From Otis tarda (Eukaryota > Chordata > Aves > Otidiformes > Otididae): a stretch of 64,000 nt of DNA. The position numbers and the translations under genes are program-made. Of this stretch, positions 21,987 to 33,265 are shown in pieces. The stretch lies in assembly GCA_026413225.1 (NCBI GenBank), contig JAPMTP010000107.1:1-64000 (forward strand), written 5' to 3'. The notes under the pieces were generated by a model. It worked only from the letters and a program-made list of their open reading frames with translations, did not search any database and was not told the DNA's origin. Numbering within the stretch: position 1 is the stretch's first letter; each line of letters opens with the position of its first letter.

Positions 21987-22152
21987 GGTAGAGGGACAGA
22001 ACTCCTGCATACACCATACTCGGATCAAGAGAGCCTCTGCAACCTTGTGGAAAGTAACTCCAGACAACAACGAAGACTTGAGACTTAAACTCGTTCGAAC
22101 GGACAAGGGCAGGAACAATGTGGGTAACAAGTATGTGAGCCAAAAGCAGTAG
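21868..22152 (+). pseudogene. pol: integrase C-terminal fragment (right copy)
   Basis: 94-residue frame overlapping the previous one in a different phase. GPFQVLLTTYTAIKVEG and IHHTRIKRA are the typical end of gammaretroviral pol. It stops at 22150-22152; the following frame belongs to the env region. Confidence 0.78.
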
Positions 22153-22711
22153 TGAACCGGTGGGACACCACAGCAAAGGATACCGGACAAAGAAACCAGG
22201 ACCGGCCAGTAACTAATATTGCCCAAATCTGTCATCAGTGCAGTTTATATCTTATTTGTCATTTTATTATAGGAAATATAAAACCCATTTTAGTAGGTCA
22301 CAGAAGGCAGTACATTATCTACAGAAGTAGCTGTACTAATCCACTAGAACAACTACATCCTAAAATGACCAATTGTTTAACTGGAATTGTGATTGGGTTT
22401 GCAATATTTTCCTGCATTTTACCACTAACTTGTAATCAAAAGGACACCAAATGGCTGTGGTCTCACGCCTACCTTGGGTTTACAGGAAGCATGGGACCAC
22501 CTTTTAAATGGTCGGGCTTAAACTTGGCCGCTGTGGTTATGCACGAAATGGAAATGTACTCAGGGCATGAGTGGGGCTGGGACAGAGGCAACAGGGATCC
22601 TTAATACTACGGTGCCCCCTGTTGTGATCTTCTTGATTAGCTTAGGAATTTTATTAATATTAACTATTATGCTGTACCTATGGGTTTGGAGAATGTTTAA
22701 GAAAGTAACAC
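22152..22711 (+). pseudogene. env: env remnant (right copy)
   Basis: The open frame 22152-22604 has about 70 residues without clear function, then an internal Met at 22365. That Met is followed by a hydrophobic stretch (GIVIGFAIFSCILPL) typical of an env signal peptide and about 55 residues that may be the start of the surface subunit. A different phase at about 22611-22711 encodes one strongly hydrophobic span (VVIFLISLGILLILTIMLYL) and a short basic tail, as in a transmembrane subunit. Furin site, fusion peptide and ectodomain are absent, so a large deletion joined the two ends. The nested LTR at 22712 cuts the cytoplasmic tail, which appears to resume after 23563. Called env from position after pol and these hydrophobic segments only. 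Confidence 0.6.
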
Positions 22712-23563
22712 TGTCGTAACTGTGCCCCGATCACGACCAGACTACGCAGTCTCTCTCTCACTCCCCCCACCCTCCAAGAGAACAGGGGGAGATAATATAA
22801 AGAAAAACGGCTCGAGGTTTGACATAAGGACAGGGAGAAATCCTTAAAGTTACCGTTACGGGCAAAACAGACTCCTCTTGGGGAAAACTATTCATTTATT
22901 ACTACAAACAGCAAGATAATGAGACAGAGAACAAGATAACCTCCCTCCACCCCTCCCTCTTCCCAAGATTAACATTATCTCTACTACCTTCCCCCCCACG
23001 AGTTGCACAGGAAAGGGAAGAGGGAATGGGGATGGCGGTCAGTTCATCACACGTTGTTTTACGCCGCTGCTTCATGGTTGGGGGAAGACCTCCTCACATT
23101 CCTCCCCTGCCCTGTTGTGTGGTCCCTCCCATACATCACAGTCCTTCGTGAAACTGCTCCGGCGTGGGTCATCTCTTCCACGGAGTGCAGTCTCTCCAGA
23201 ATGGCTGTCCCAGCGGGCCCTCCACGGGCCGATTCGGGCCCAGTCAGCAGCCTGGCAAGAGGCCAGAGGGTGAGGCCTGCAAGGCCCATGAGGCCTGTGC
23301 CTCCCCCTCTGTGCCTCTGCCCCCGCTCAGCTTCTTCACATCTTCTCTTCCCTCCTTTTTTTTTTCTTCTGTTTTTCCCTTCTTAAATATGTTATCGCAG
23401 AGGCGTTATCACGGAACATTCTGCTACCAATCAGCTCAGCTTTGGCCAGCAGTGGGTCCGCCCTAGGCCTGGCAGAATCCACTGAACAAAGGGGAGTGAC
23501 TTCTAGCAGTTTCCTACAGAAGCTACCACATTAGCCCCCCTCCCCCCCCCCCCCAACAAAACC
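22712..23563 (-). mobile_element. nested LTR, ERV2/ERVK-like, in the env tail (right copy)
   Basis: 852 bp, reverse orientation relative to the ERV, beginning TGTCGTAACTGTGCCCC (its 3' end) and finishing in a C-run and AACAAAACC. It mirrors 8545-9387; length differs by 9 bp, mainly in homopolymer runs. It is a shorter relative of the solo LTR at 24844-25979. Confidence 0.75.
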
Positions 23564-23638
23564 GTGTATGATGCTTCATATCATTCAGGGAAACTGTTTA
23601 AGTAAAAGAATTTACTTAGTGTGATAAAAAGGGGGGAT
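23564..23638 (+). other. env tail and polypurine tract (right copy)
   Basis: Between the nested LTR and the 3' LTR. GATAAAAAGGGGGGAT (23623-23638) is the presumed polypurine tract directly before the LTR. Confidence 0.6.
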
Positions 23639-23709
23639 TGATATAGGGGACCACATAGAAATGGGGACAATAAGTTAATCACAACTATATATGTATGCAC
23701 TTAAAGAAT

Positions 23710-24151
23710 TGCTGTAGTTCAGCCCCAATCGGGACCAGACTACACAGTCTCTCTCTCACTCCCCGCCCCCAAGAGAACAGGGGGAGATTTGGTAAACAAA
23801 AGAAAACCAGGGAAAAAACCAAACACGTGGGTTGAGATTGAACAAAAAGTAAATTTAACAGTAATGACAGAAGAAAACAAAACAGTGATGCAATACAAAT
23901 AGAGTATAATGGCTTACAACAAACCTCCACACTTAGTTTCTTCCAAGCAGCAGGAGGCTCCCTTTAGCACCCTCCTCACTTATAAACTGAGCATGATGTC
24001 AGATGGGATGGAACAGCCCTTTGGCTAATTTGGGTAAATTAACCCCAGCTGTTAGCTAATTAGTTAACTATCCCAGCCATAGGAGCTACCAGCTGCAGTT
24101 CTCCACCCAGCTCAGGTAAATATTAGCTCTATCCTAGCCAGAACCAGGACA
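23710..24151 (-). mobile_element. nested 442-bp solo LTR, ERVL-like (right copy)
   Basis: Mirror of 7957-8398. Starts TGCTGTAGTTCAGCCCC and ends CCAGAACCAGGACA on plus. The 5-bp target duplication AGAAT is at 23705-23709 and 24152-24156, the complement of the left arm's ATTCT. One insertion event therefore predates the inverted duplication. Confidence 0.9.
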
Positions 24152-24645
24152 AGAATATAGTTACAAAACATAGTCACGTAACCATATAGCTTAGAGAAAC
24201 AATTAATGGAGGAGGAAGTCTGTTTTTTTTTCTTTTCCTGACGAAGGACTCATTTGTAAGGAGTGAGAAACAGTCTCGCATTATCTCAAGGGAGTGATTA
24301 GAAAGAAGAAGAATTCAAAACCAGGATGGCATGTGTCACAAATACGTCTATAAACCTCCTTGCTAAAGGAAAACAGATGGTTAACAAGGACATGAATCAG
24401 CTCAAGCTGATAAGAACACTGCAAGCTTGCAGGATCATTGCATTCTAGGCTAAAGGTGAAAAGTACACCATGAAGAAGACCTACGGCCTTCATCCCAAAG
24501 ACCACCGAAGACCCCTGCCCACAATTATTGGGAGAATTTGCGCAAGCGCGAAGGACTGATAAGCTAATTAGCATACGAAGCAAGAGTAGGTGGGTTTAGG
24601 TAATGAATATGTCTAGGCGTCAATTGAATATTCATTGTTTTATTG

Positions 24646-24653
24646 TATAAAAA
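24646..24653 (+). promoter_or_regulatory. LTR TATA box (right copy)
   Basis: TATAAAAA in the 3' LTR, 66 bp before AATAAA. It is the mirror of 7455-7462 and points outward to the satellite. Confidence 0.55.
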
Positions 24654-24718
24654 TGGGACGGTTTTCTACCTCGGGCATGCACGCTTGTGGTGGAGCGATC
24701 CCCCGTGCATCTGCACGC

Positions 24719-24724
24719 AATAAA
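24719..24724 (+). terminator. LTR polyadenylation signal (right copy)
   Basis: AATAAA about 30 bp from the LTR end, mirroring 7384-7389. Confidence 0.6.
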
Positions 24725-24753
24725 CATACCTAGTTTATAACTTCCGAGTTACA

Positions 24754-24843
24754 GAGTCCATTTCCGTATGTCAATAGTAAGTGTCAGAATCCTGGTGGTG
24801 CAGGAAAGCCGAGAGACCCAATGTTTTTGAGCTTGTAGATGCG
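24754..24843 (-). repeat. satellite flank split by the solo LTR
   Basis: Degenerate satellite (TGTCAGAATCCTGGTGGTGCAGG...GCTTGTAGATGCG), the mirror of 7265-7354. It is interrupted at ATGCG and resumes at 25985. Confidence 0.85.
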
Positions 24844-25979
24844 TGTCGTAGTTCAGCCCCGATCGGGACCAGACTACGCAGTCTCTCTCTCGCTCCCCCG
24901 ACCCTCCGAGAGAATAGGAGGAGATGATATAGGAAAAACGGCTCAAGGTTTGAGATAAGGATGGGGAGAAATCCTTAATGTTACCGTCACGGGCAAAACA
25001 GACTCGACTTGGGGAAAACTATTCATTTATTTCTAAAACTAGCAGGAGAATGAGACAGGGAACAAGATAACCTCCCCCCACCCCTCCCTCTTCCCGGGCT
25101 TAACATTATCTATACTACCTTCCCCTCCCGAGCGGCACGGGGGGGGAAAAGGGAATGGGGGTCGCGGTCAGTTCATCACGCGTTGTTTTACGCCGCTGTG
25201 TCATCGTCGGGGGAAGAACTCCTCGCATTCCTCCTCTGCTCCATCGTGGGGTCCGTCCCACGGGCCACAGTCCTTTGTGAAACTGCTCCGGCGTGGCTCA
25301 TCTCTTCCACGGGGTGCAGTCCCTCTAGAACAGCTGTCCCAGCGGGCCCTCCACGGGCCACAGCCTCCTTCAGGCCTCCACCTGCTCCGGCGTGGGGTCC
25401 TCCACGGGCTGCAGGTGGATCTCTGCCCCTCCGTGGACCTCCATGGGCTGCAGGGGGACAACCCGCTCCACCATGGTCTTCACCACGAGTTGCAGAGGAA
25501 TCTTGGCCAGGAGCCGCATTACTCCTCCCCCTCCTTCTTCACTGACCTTGGCGTCTGCAGCCATTCTTCACAACAGGCTGGCAGACGCCTCTCAGGATCC
25601 TTTTTACATCTCGTTCACTTCTCATCTCCTCTCCACTTCTTGCAGCCAGGCTGGGCCGAGTTGGGCCCAGTCTGCTGCCCGGCGGGAGGCCAGAGGGTGA
25701 GGCCTGCAAGGCCCACAAGGCTTGCGCCTCCCCCTCTCTGCCCCCCGCTCAGCTGCTTCACATCATCTCTTCTCTTTTTTTTTTTCTGTTTTCCCCGACT
25801 TAAATACGTTATCGCAGAGGCGTTATCACGGGACATTCTGCTACCAATTGGCTCGGCCTTGGCCAGCAGCGGGTCCGCCCTAGGCCCGGCCGAGTCCACT
25901 AAACAAAGGGGAGCGACTTCTAGCAGTTTCCTACAGAAGCTACCACCTTAGGCCCCCCCTCACTAACAAAACCAGAACA
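24844..25979 (-). mobile_element. 1136-bp solo LTR, ERV2/ERVK-like, right arm only
   Basis: TGTCGTAGTTCAGCCCC to AACCAGAACA, flanked by the 5-bp target duplication ATGCG (24839-24843 and 25980-25984). The left arm has the uninterrupted empty site (rc of GATGCGGTGGGAAGAG at about 7260-7275). The 1136 bp plus 5 bp equals the 1141-bp step in arm symmetry. Orientation is minus by comparison with LTRs followed by a primer site. Internal CCTCCACGGGCTGCAG and CCATGGTCTTCACCACG repeats (about 25390-25500) are typical of bird ERV2/ERVK LTRs. TATTTAAG (rc at 25800-25807) and AATAAATGAATAG (rc near 25022-25034) are likely TATA and poly(A) elements. Long open frames on both strands here are by-products of GC-rich LTR sequence. 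Confidence 0.93.
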
Positions 25980-25984
25980 ATGCG

Positions 25985-26344
25985 GTGGGAAGAGTCGGTG
26001 AGGAGCAGCAAGAACTTTCAGAGCAGGCACTTCTGGTGTTGGAGTAATCGTCTGATGTTCGGGACTTATAAGATTTATTCTCAGAGGGCTGCCAGGTTGA
26101 CTTGGTGGCAAATGTCAGAGTCCTGTTGGCCTAGGGAAGCCCAGAGCAATCGTCTGACGTTGGGGATAGTCCTAGTCAGTCCTAGACCACCAGGACTCCG
26201 ACATTTTCCACCATTTCAAGCCGACAGCCCTGTGAGCAGCTCTTGCTGCTCCTCACCGGTTGTTGACGCCACATCTACAACACCACAGATATTGGAGCTC
26301 CGGGCTTTCCCTGACGAACAGCGCTTCGACGTTTACCATCAACT
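25985..26344. repeat. diverged satellite with a strand flip (right)
   Basis: Mirror of 6905-7264: minus-strand satellite to about 26165, flip at CCTAGTCAGTCCTAG, then plus-strand satellite. Close arm-to-arm identity weakens after about 26344. Confidence 0.8.
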
Positions 26345-29300
26345 GCACTGGAGCACCCACTAAAATATTACTCTAAAAAGCAAGAATGTCGGACCATTGT
26401 TCCCACACCAAAAGTGCCAGCAACTAAAGCTCTTGCTGCTCCTCACCGGCAGTTGACGCCACATTTACAGCATCACAGACACTGGGGCTGCGGGCTTTCC
26501 CTGACGAACAGGGCTTCGACGTTTACCATCAACTGCACAAGGCCGCCCACTGGAGAAATACCCTAAAAATCACGAGCGTCGGACGATTGCTCCCATACCA
26601 AAAGTGCCAGCAACTAAAGATCTTCCTGCTCCTCACAGGCCGTTCACACCACATCTACAGCACCACAGACACTGGGGCTCCGGGCTTTCCCTGACGAACA
26701 GGGCTTTGACGTTTACCATTAAGTGCACGGAAGAGCCCACTGAAAAAATACCCTAAAAATCACGAATGTCAGATGATTGCTCCCATACCAAAAGAGCCAG
26801 CAACTAAAGCTCTTGCTGCTCCTCACCTGCCCTTCACACCGCATATACAGGACCACAAGCACCGGGGCTCTGGGCTTTCCCTGATGAACAGTGCTTCAAC
26901 GTTTAACATCATCTGCACGGAAGCGTCCACTGAAAAAATATCCTAAAAATCACGAATGTCGGACGATTGCTCCCACACCAAAAGTGCCAGCAACTAAAGC
27001 TCCTGCTGCTCCTCACCGGCCGTTGAGGCCGCATCTACAGCACCACAGACATCGGGGCTCCGGGCTTTGCCTGACAAACAGCGCTTTGACGTTTACCATC
27101 TACTGCACAGGGCCGCCCACTGAAAATATAGCCTAAAAATCAAGAACCTCAGACGATTGCTCCAACACCAAAAGTGCCAGGAACTAAAGCTCTTCCTGTT
27201 CCTCACCCACCCTTCACACCACATCTACAGCACCACTGACACTGGCGCTCCGGGCTATCCCTGACGAACAGCGCTTTGACGTTTACCATCAACTGCATAG
27301 GAGCACCCACTAAAAAAAATACCATAAAAAATATGAATGTCTGACGATTGCTCCCACACCAAAAGTGCTAGCAACTCAAGCTCTTGCTGCTCCTCACCAG
27401 CCGCTAACGCCGCATCTACAGTACCACAGACACTGGGGTTCCGGGCTTTCTCTGACGAACAGCCCTTCGACGTTTACCAACAGCTGCACAGAAGCGCCCA
27501 CAGAAAAAATACCCTAAAAAACAGGACCAGCACTGACAAAATCCACTAAAAATCACCAACGTTGGACGATTGCTCCCATACCAAAAGTGCCAGCAACTCA
27601 AGCTCTTGCTGCTCCTCACCCGCCCATCACACCGCATCTAGAAAACCTCAGACACTGGGGCTCTGGGCTTTCCCTGACAAACAGCGCTTCGAGATTTACC
27701 GTTAAGTGCTTGGAAGCGCCCACTGAAACAAATATACTAAAAATCATGAATGTCGCACGATTGCTCCCACACCAAAAGTGCCAGACACTCAAGCTCTTGC
27801 TGCTTATCACTAGCCGTTGACGTCGCATCTACAGCACCACAGACACTGGGGGTCCAGGCTTTCCTTGATGAACAGCGCTTCGCCATTTTGCCATCAACAG
27901 AACAGGGCCGTCCACTGATAAAATACACTAAAAATCATAAATGTCTGACGATTGCTCCCACACCAAAAGTTGCAGACACTCAAGCTCTTGCTGCTTATCA
28001 CTAGCCATTGACGTCGCATCTACAGCACCACAGACATTGGGGGTCCAAGCTTTCCCACATGAACAGCGCTTCAGCATTTCCCATCAACTGCACAGTGCCG
28101 TCCACTGAAAAAATACCCTAAAAATCACGAACGTCGGACCATTGCTCCCACACCACAACTGCCAGAAACTCAAGCTCTTACTGCTCCTCAGCGGCCATTC
28201 ACGCCGGTTCTACAGCACCAGCGACACTGGGGCTTCGGGATTTCCCTGACGAACAGTGCTTCGACGTTTACCATCAACTGCACGGAAGCGCCAACTGACA
28301 AAATACCCTAAAAATCAAGAACGTCAGGCGATTGCTCCCACACCAAAAGCGCCAGCAACTCAAGCTCTTGCTGCTCCTCACCGACCGTTGATGCCGTACA
28401 TACAGCACCACAGACACTGCGGCTCCAGGCTTTCCCTGATGAACACCGCTTCCACGTTTACCATCAACTGCACAAAAGCGCCCACTGAAAAAATACACTA
28501 AATATCACGAACGTCAGACGATTGCTCCCACACCAAAACTGCTAGCAACTAAAGCTCTTGCTGCTCGTCAGCGGCCGTTGACGGCGCATCTACAGCACCA
28601 CAGACATTGGGGCTCCGGGCTTTCCCTGACGAACAGCGCTTCAACGTTTCCCGTCAACTGCACAGGGCCTCCCACGGAAAAAATACCCTAAAAATCACGA
28701 ACGTCAGACGATTGCTCCCACACCAAAAGTGCCAGCCACTCAAGCTCTTGCTGCTACTCCCCGGCCGTTGACGCCTCATCTACAGCACTACAGACAATGG
28801 GGCTCTGGGCTTTTCCTGACCAACAGTGCATCGACGTCTAGTATGAATTGCACGGAACCGCGCACTGAAAAAATACCCTAAAAATCACGAATGTCAGATG
28901 ATTGCTCCCACACCAAAAGTGCCACCAACTAAAGGTCTTGCTGATCCTAACCGGCCATTGGCAGCGCATCTACAGCACCACAGACATTTGGATTCCGGGC
29001 TTTCCCTGTCGAACTGCGCTTCTATATTTAACATCAACTGCATGGAAGCGCCCACTGAAAATATACTCGAAAAATCACGAACGTCGGACCATTGCTCCCA
29101 TACGAAAAGTGCCAGCAACTAAAGCTCTTGCTGCTCCTCACAGGCTGTTGACACCGCATCTACTGCACCACCGACACTGGGGCTTCGGGCTTTCCCTGAT
29201 CCACAGCGCTTCGACTTTTACCATCAACGGCACGGAAGCGCCCACGGAAAAAAAACCACAAAAAATCACAAACATCGGACGATTGCTCCCACACCGAAAG

Positions 29301-30990
29301 TGCCAGCAATGCAGGCTCTTGCTGCTCCTCACCTCCCCTTCACACTGCATCTACAGCACCACAGACACTGAGGCTCCGGACTTCCCATGAAGAACAGCGC
29401 TTCGACGTTTACCATCAACTGCACAGGGCTGCCCACTTCCAAAATGCCCCAAAATTCACGAAGGTCGGATGATTGCAAAAGTGCCAGCACCTCAAGCTCT
29501 TGCTGCTCCTCACCGGCCGTTGATGCCGCACATACAGCACCACAGACATTGGGGCTCCAGGCTTCCCATGACGAACAGCGCTTTGAAGTTTACCATCAAC
29601 TGCAGGGAAGAGCCCACTTAAAGATACCCTAAAAATCACGAATATCGGACGATTGCTCCCACACCAAAAGTGCCAGCCACTCAAGCTCTTGCTGCTCCTC
29701 AGCGGCCTTTGACGCTGCATCTACAGCACCACCGACACTGGGGCTCTGGGCGTTCCCTGACCAACTCTGCTTCGACGTTTACCATCAACTGCATGGAATC
29801 GCCCACTGAAAGAAAAAACACTAAAAATCATGAACGTCAGACGATTGCTCCCACACCAAAAGTGCCAATAACTAAAGCTCTTGCTGCTCCTCAGCGGCCG
29901 TTGACGCCTCTTCTACAGCACCACAGACACTGGGGCTGCGGTCTTTGCCTGACGAACAGCGCTTCGACGTTATCATAAAATGCACAGGAGCACCCACTAA
30001 AAACATTACCCTAAAAATCACGAACGTCGGACGATGGCTCCCACACCAAAAGTGCCAGCAAATAAAGCTCTTGCTCCTCCTCACCGCCCCTTCACACCGC
30101 ACCTACAGCACCACATACACTGGGGCTCCCAGCTTTCCCTGATGAACAGCGCTTCGACGTTTACCATCAACTGCACAGGGCCACCCACTTACAAAATGCC
30201 CTAAAAATCATGTACGTGGGACGATTGCTCCCACACCAAAAGTGCCAGCAACTCAAGCTCTTGCAGCTCCTCACCGGCTGTTGTCGCAGCATCTACAACA
30301 ACACAGACACTGGTGCTTCAGGCTTTCCCTGATGAACAGCGTTTCGAAGTTTACCATCAACTGCACTGAAGCGCCCACTGAAGAAATTACACTAAAAATC
30401 ATGAACATGGGATGATTGTTCCCACACCAAACGTGCCAGCAACTCAGGCTCTTGCTGCTCCTCACCCACCCTTCACACCGCATCTACAGGACACCAGACA
30501 CTGGGGCTCTGGGCTTTCCCTGATGAACAGCGCTTCTACGTTTTTCATCAACTACACAGGGCCTCCCACTTACAAAATGCTTCAAAAACCACGAACATTG
30601 CACGATTGCTACCCCATCAAAAGTGCCAGCAACTAAACCTCTTGCTGGCCCTCACTGGCCGCTGACGCCGCAACTACAGCACCACAGACACTGGGGCTCT
30701 CGGCTTTCCAAGGCTAACAGCACTTCGACGTTTGCCATCAACTGCAGGGAAGAGCCCACTGAAAACATACCCTAAAAATCACGAACATCGGACGATTGCT
30801 CCCACACCACAAGTGCCAGCAACTAAAGCTCTTGCTGCTCCTCACCGGCCGTTGACGCCACACGTACAGCACCAGAGACACTGGGGATTCAGGCTTTCCC
30901 TGACGAACAACGCTTCAACTTTTAACATAAACTGTAGGAAAACGCCCACGAAAAACATTACCCTAAAAAGTATGAATGTCGGACAATTCC
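26345..30990 (+). repeat. degenerate ~188-bp satellite array (right)
   Basis: About 25 old-type monomers (CTAAAAATCACGAACGTC, CATCAACTGCAC, GAACAGCGCTTCGACG). Monomer-by-monomer partners exist in 2231-6905: for example 27587-27820 pairs with 4675-4908, 29387-29632 with 3425-3679, and 30412-30636 with 2424-2648. Four monomers are missing relative to the left arm before 27495 and three are extra before 29390. The truncated fusion monomer (27515-27550) is shared by both arms. No gene seen. Confidence 0.92.
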
Positions 30991-32669
30991 TCCCACACCA
31001 ACAGTGGCAGACACTCAAGCTCTTGCTGCTCCTCAGCGGCCATTGGCAGTGCACCTACAGAAGCACAGACATTGGGGCTCCGGGCTTTCCCTGACGAACA
31101 GGGCTTCGACGTTTACCACCAGCTGCACAACGGCGCCCCCTGAAAAAAAACACGAAAAAATCACAAAGGTCGGACGATTGCTCCCACACCAAAAGTGCCA
31201 CACACTCAAGCTCTTGCTGCTCCTCAGCGGCCATTGGCAGCGCACCTACAGCACCAAAGACACTGGGGCTTCGGGTTTTCCCTGACGAACAGGGCTTCGA
31301 CGTTTACCACCAGCTGCATGTGGGCGCCCCCTGAAAAAGAACCCCGAAAAATCACGAACGTCGGATGATTGCTCCCACACCAAAAGTGCCAGCCACTCAA
31401 GCTCTTGCTGCTCCTCGGCGGCCATTGGCAGCGCATCCACAGCACCACAGACCTTGGGGCTGCGGGCTTTCCCTGAGGAGCAGGGCTTCAACGTTTGCCA
31501 CCAGCTGCACGTGGGCTACCCACTGATAAAATGCCCTAAAAATCACGAACGTGGGACGATTGTCCCCACAACAAAAGTGCCAGCAACTGAAGCTCTTGCT
31601 GCACCTTACCGGCTGTTGACGCCTCATCTACAGCACCAGAGACACTGGGACTCCAGGCTTTCCCTGACGTACAGCGCTTCGACGTTTACCATCAACTGCA
31701 TGGGACAACCCACTAAAAACAATACCCTAAAAGTCACCGACGTCAGACAATTGCTCCCACACCAAAAGTACCAGCAACTAAAGCTCTTGCTGCTCCTCAC
31801 CCGCCCTTCACACCGCATCTACAGCACCACAGACATTGGGGCTCCGGCTTTTCCCTGACCAACAACGCTTTGATGTTTACCATTAACTGCACAGCGCCGC
31901 CCACTGATAAAATGCCCTAAAAATTACGACCTTTGGATGATTTTTCCCACACCAAAAGTGCCAGCAACTAAAGCTCTTGCTGCTTCTCACAGGCCTTTGA
32001 TGCCTCATCTACAGCACCACAGACACTGGCTCCACTGGGACTGCGGTCTTTCCCTGGTGAAGACTGCTTCGACGCTTCCCATAAACTGCACAGGAGTACC
32101 CACTAAAAACATTACCCTAAAAATCACGAACGTCGGACGATTGCTCCCACACCAAAAGTGCCAGCAACTTAAGCTCTTACTGCTCCTCACCGGCTGTTGT
32201 CGCAGCATCTACAACAACACAGGCACTGGTGCTTCAGGCTTTCTCTGATGAACAGCGTTTCGAAGTTTACCATCAACTGCACTGAAGCGCCCACTGAAGA
32301 AGTTACACAAAAAATCACGAACGTGGGACGATTGCTCCCACACCAAAAGTACCAGCCACTCAAGCTCTTGCTGCTCCTCAGCGGCCATTGGCAGCGCACC
32401 TACAGCAGCACAGACATTGGGGCTCAGGGCTTTCCCTGACAAACAGAGCTTCGATGTTTACCACCAGCTGCACGTGGGCGCTCCCTGAAAAAAACCCCAA
32501 AAAATCACGAACGTCGGACCATTGTTCTCACACCAAAAGTGCCAGCCACTCAAGCTCTTGCTACTCCTCAGAGGCCATTGGCAGTCCACCTACCGCACCA
32601 GAGACATTGGGGCTCCGGGCTTTCCCTGACAAACAGGGCTTCAACGTTTACCACCAGCTACACGTGGGC
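30991..32669 (+). repeat. mixed young and old satellite, plus strand
   Basis: About 31000-31510 is young type (TTACCACCAGCTGCAC, CAGCGGCCATTGGCAG), 31510-32380 is old type again, and 32385-32669 is young type. The alternation suggests young units were inserted or converted in blocks of two to three monomers. It ends at the strand flip at 32670. Confidence 0.85.
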
Positions 32670-33265
32670 GCCCGGAGCCCCAATGTCTGTGCTGCTGTAG
32701 GTGCGCTGCGAATGGCCGCTGATGAGCAGCAAGAGCTTGATTGGCTGGCACTTTTGGTGTGGGAGCAGTCGTGTGACGTTCATAATTTTTCGGAGTTTTT
32801 TTTCAGTGGGCGCCCAGGTGCAGCTGGTGGTAAACGTCGAAGCCCTGTTCGTCAGGTAATCCTCGGAGCCCCAATGTCTGTGGCGCTGTAGATGTGCTGC
32901 GAATGGCCGCTGAGGAGTAGCAAGAGCTTGAGTGGCTGGCGCTTTTGGTGCAGGGTCTGTCGGCTGACGTTTGTGATTTTTAAGATTTTTGCTAATTGGG
33001 CGGCCAGCTTTGCTAATGTTAAATGTCAGAGTCCTGGTGGTGTAGGAAATCCCGCAGCCCCAGCATCTGTGAGCCTGTAGGTGCTTTGGCAACAGCTGTG
33101 GACGAGCAGCAAGAGCTTTCAGAGCTGGCACTTCTGGTGTGGGATCTAATCGAGTTACATTTGGGATTTTTAATATTTTTGCTCACTGGGTGGCCGGGTG
33201 GACATGGTGGCGAACATCGGAGTCCTATTCGTCTAGGAAAGCCCACAGCTCCGATTTTTGAGGAC
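32670..33265 (-). repeat. satellite block in reverse orientation
   Basis: At GGGCGCCCGGAGCCCC (32666-32681) plus-strand satellite joins minus-strand satellite; GCCC at 32670-32673 fits either side. Young-type units reach about 32945, then an older subfamily (GTCAGAGTCCTGGTGGTGTAGG) continues to the LTR at 33266. From about 32950 this block mirrors 36538-36855. Confidence 0.88.

Larger units (their letters stand above)
18241..24753 (+). mobile_element. truncated gammaretrovirus-like ERV, right copy
   Basis: Plus-strand mirror of 7355-13860. Gag end (18241-18410), nucleocapsid-protease-RT (18436-19509), RT-RNase H (19419-20810), RNase H/integrase (20725-21159), integrase (to 22152), env remnant (22152-22711), nested LTR (22712-23563), polypurine tract (about 23624-23637) and 3' LTR (23639-24753). 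No 5' LTR or primer-binding site. This copy keeps RT and RNase H in one frame and is the less damaged of the two. Confidence 0.9.
23639..24753 (+). mobile_element. ERV 3' LTR, right copy (interrupted)
   Basis: TGATATAGGGG to GAGTTACA, 1115 bp including the nested 442-bp LTR and its target duplication. TATAAAAA is at 24646-24653 and AATAAA at 24719-24724. It would promote transcription rightward into the flanking satellite. Confidence 0.8.
17660..30835 (-). repeat. right arm of large interrupted palindrome
   Basis: Reverse-complement partner of 2231-14441. It is longer by about 1 kb, explained by the 1141-bp solo-LTR insertion (24844-25979 plus 5-bp duplication), about four fewer satellite monomers at 26345-27495, and three more at roughly 28000-29390. 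Within the ERV the arms differ by scattered single-base changes and 1-3-bp indels. Confidence 0.9.

Noticed and set aside
22152-22604. Intact accessory or host-derived gene next to pol
   Set aside because: Position after pol, a signal-peptide-like segment and a following membrane span fit an internally deleted env better; no complete domain is present.
24844-25979. Host promoter or CpG island gene start
   Set aside because: The GC-rich stretch is contained in a TG...CA element with a 5-bp target duplication, so it is a solo LTR.
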